Origin: Pseudomonadota bacterium
Lineage (GTDB): Bacteria; Pseudomonadota; Alphaproteobacteria; Rhizobiales; Hyphomicrobiaceae
Length of the DNA: 7,401 nt
Assembly (NCBI GenBank): GCA_021813195.1
Contig: JAKALI010000188.1
Span: 1 to 7,401, forward strand
Reading direction: 5' to 3'
Shown here: positions 6,287 to 7,401 of the stretch, in pieces
Layout of the letters: every line of letters starts with the position of its first letter
Position numbering within the stretch: the first letter of the stretch is position 1
Made by a program: the position numbers and the translations under genes
The notes under the pieces: generated by a model
What the model was told of the DNA's origin: nothing
Database searches by the model: none
Seen by the model: only the letters and a program-made list of their open reading frames with translations

Positions 6287-6798
6287 TCGCCTCCCCGGAA
6301 TTCCGTTGGTACGTAGCGCAAACGCATCCGCACGCCGAAAACAAAGCCGTGACCCATCTCGCGCGGCAGGGCTTCAAAAGCTATCTGCCGAAATACCATA
6401 AGTGCCGTCGGCATGCGCGGCGTATCGAGATGGTGGTCGCGCCGTTGTTCCCCCGTTACGTATTTGTCGCGATTGATATGTCGACTCAACGCTGGCGTTC
6501 GATCAATGCGACGATCGGCATATCGGGCCTTGTCTGCTGCGGCGAATATCCAGCGCCGGTCGAGGACGATATTATTGCGCAGCTCAGACGAAGCGAGGAC
6601 GAGGCTGGATTTATTCAACTGGACGCTCGTCCTCGATTCGCGCCCGGTGACCGGGTCCGTGTTGCCGCGGGCGCATTCGCGGATTGCCTCGGCTTGTACG
6701 AGGGCATGACGGACCACGAGCGAATAACCATTCTGCTCGATCTGCTCGGCCGTAAGGTTCGCGTCACGCTGGATGCTGAACTGATCGAAGCGGCTTAG
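6283..6798 (+). CDS. NusG/RfaH-type specialised transcription elongation factor
   Basis: A 171-residue NusG paralog. Proteins of this kind bind RNA polymerase at the start of long operons and suppress pausing or termination, as RfaH does for LPS and capsule operons. The NGN domain spans about 7-105: RWYVAQTHPHAENKAVTHL, GFKSYLPKY, then the hallmark PLFPRYVFVAID (54-65) and a TIGISGLVCCGEYPAPV stretch. A C-terminal KOW-type domain spans about 116-170, beginning PRFAPGDRVRVAAGAFADCLG. It is unlikely to be housekeeping NusG: it is not next to secE or ribosomal genes and its KOW sequence departs from the housekeeping consensus. It is translationally coupled to the winged-helix regulator and faces away from the polysaccharide operon. 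That operon and the genes beyond the window are the likely targets. No canonical ops element was found, so its recruitment signal is unknown. Family secure; target inferred. Confidence 0.9.
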   Translation: MIASPEFRWYVAQTHPHAENKAVTHLARQGFKSYLPKYHKCRRHARRIEMVVAPLFPRYVFVAIDMSTQRWRSINATIGISGLVCCGEYPAPVEDDIIAQLRRSEDEAGFIQLDARPRFAPGDRVRVAAGAFADCLGLYEGMTDHERITILLDLLGRKVRVTLDAELIEAA

Positions 6799-6862
6799 CT
6801 GAATGAGAAAAGAAAAAATGGTCTTCGAGCAGTGCCGCTCTTATCCAACGAGAAGGAATCGG
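6799..6862. other. Short convergent gap without a clear terminator
   Basis: These 64 bp separate the 3' ends of the NusG-like gene and the isomerase gene. The only hairpin I can draw is GAGC (6827-6830) with GCTC (6837-6840), a 4-bp stem followed by TTAT rather than a T-run. A-rich AGAAAAAA precedes it, which read on the other strand is a T-run but has no good stem before it. No intrinsic terminator is supported. Confidence 0.5.
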
Positions 6863-7401
6863 TTAGGAGCCGGCATTGCCAAGAAACGCTGCAGCGCATT
6901 GTTCTTCGACGCGCTGGCAGATGTAGTGGTACATGGAAATGTGCACCTCTTGAATGCGCGGCGTAGAACGCGAAGGCACGTCCAACAGAATGTCTGCCAA
7001 AGCCGCGAGCTTGCCGCCACCTTCCCCCGTCGTGGCGATCGTAGTCATTTTCATGGCCTTCGCCCGTTCGAATGCGGCGACCACGTTCTTCGAATTGCCG
7101 CTAGTGCTCAGTCCCCACAACACGCCCTCTGGCTCGCCGTAAGCCTCAACCTGCCGGGCATATGCCGTCTCGTAGGCGTAGTCATTGCTCCAGGCCGTCA
7201 ACGTGGCGACGTTCGCGCCGAGCGCAATCGCCTTGAAACCTGGGCGTTCGATGAGAAACCGCGATGCGAGCTCACCGGCAATGTGCATGGCATCCGACGC
7301 CGAGCCGCCGTTGCCGCAGATCAATACTGGCATGCGCGCGCTCAACGCCGTCGCAATGCAATTGATCGCACGCTCCATTCGCTGATCCAGGCCAACAACA
7401 A
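6863..7401 (-). CDS. gmhA: GmhA-type D-sedoheptulose-7-phosphate isomerase (SIS domain), N-terminus outside the window
   Basis: The cytosolic enzyme converts sedoheptulose 7-phosphate to D-glycero-D-manno-heptose 7-phosphate, the first step to nucleotide-activated heptose for LPS, capsule or glycans. The frame stays open to the window edge with seven further codons (VVGLDQR) before the internal Met at 7378, so that Met is not the start. The family is about 190-200 residues, leaving perhaps 15-20 missing. Counting from that Met, the SIS phosphate-binding motifs are CGNGGSASDA (21-30) and LSTSGNSKNV (90-99). The four zinc ligands of known GmhA structures are matched: His32 and Glu36 in HIAGE, and Gln143 and His151 in IQEVHISMYH. 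The TAWSNDY and RQVEAYG segments also fit. It converges on the NusG-like gene, so it belongs to another transcription unit of the same locus. Other SIS proteins (DiaA) are similar, but the full ligand set favours the isomerase. Confidence 0.9.
   Translation of the reverse strand, partial: VVGLDQRMERAINCIATALSARMPVLICGNGGSASDAMHIAGELASRFLIERPGFKAIALGANVATLTAWSNDYAYETAYARQVEAYGEPEGVLWGLSTSGNSKNVVAAFERAKAMKMTTIATTGEGGGKLAALADILLDVPSRSTPRIQEVHISMYHYICQRVEEQCAAAFLGNAGS

Noticed and set aside
5905..6717. 270-codon leftward open frame opposite the regulator and NusG-like genes
   Set aside because: It lies antisense across two well-supported genes whose domain motifs are intact. The long frame is a by-product of high GC content.
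1..7401. CRISPR array, tRNA, or tandem repeat cluster
   Set aside because: Reading through both strands showed no regularly spaced repeats, no cloverleaf-like segment and no tandem array.

Overview
The window looks like one flank of a surface-polysaccharide (exopolysaccharide, capsule or O-antigen) locus from a GC-rich alphaproteobacterium. A Hyphomicrobiales / Bradyrhizobium-like host is my best guess. It rests on the codon style, the IS5-type transposase, and the pairing of an EPS-associated winged-helix regulator with a specialised NusG paralog. No rRNA, tRNA or taxonomic marker is present, so the genus is not established.

Layout: (1) At 3-461 is the 3' end of an IS5-family insertion sequence: the C-terminal part of a DDE transposase on + and a probable right terminal inverted repeat. 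(2) At 454-5214 is a minus-strand operon, in transcription order a glutamine-hydrolysing asparagine-synthetase-type amidotransferase (AsnB family), a family 4 glycosyltransferase and a Wzx-like polytopic flippase. The flippase is the most AT-rich gene, and its stop codon appears to lie inside the IS end. (3) At 5215-5638 is a 424-bp divergent control region. It has a very AT-rich island (about 5501-5560), two spaced GTTCA-N5-TGAAC palindromes and a plausible promoter facing right. (4) At 5639-6798 is a plus-strand two-gene regulatory operon: a winged-helix protein with an added Rossmann-like domain, then a NusG/RfaH-type elongation factor whose ATG overlaps the upstream stop. (5) At 6863-7401, on minus and cut by the window edge, is a GmhA-type sedoheptulose-7-phosphate isomerase.

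Working model: the wHTH/Rossmann protein may bind the paired palindromes and control its own operon, and perhaps the divergent one. The NusG paralog may then assist transcription of the long polysaccharide operon. In the biosynthetic arm the glycosyltransferase extends the lipid-linked repeat unit, the AsnB-like enzyme may amidate a sugar acid (or make asparagine), the flippase moves the unit across the inner membrane, and GmhA supplies heptose precursor. The gene families are well supported. The regulatory wiring is inference. The least-described part is the regulator with its fused putative sensor domain and its double-palindrome control region.
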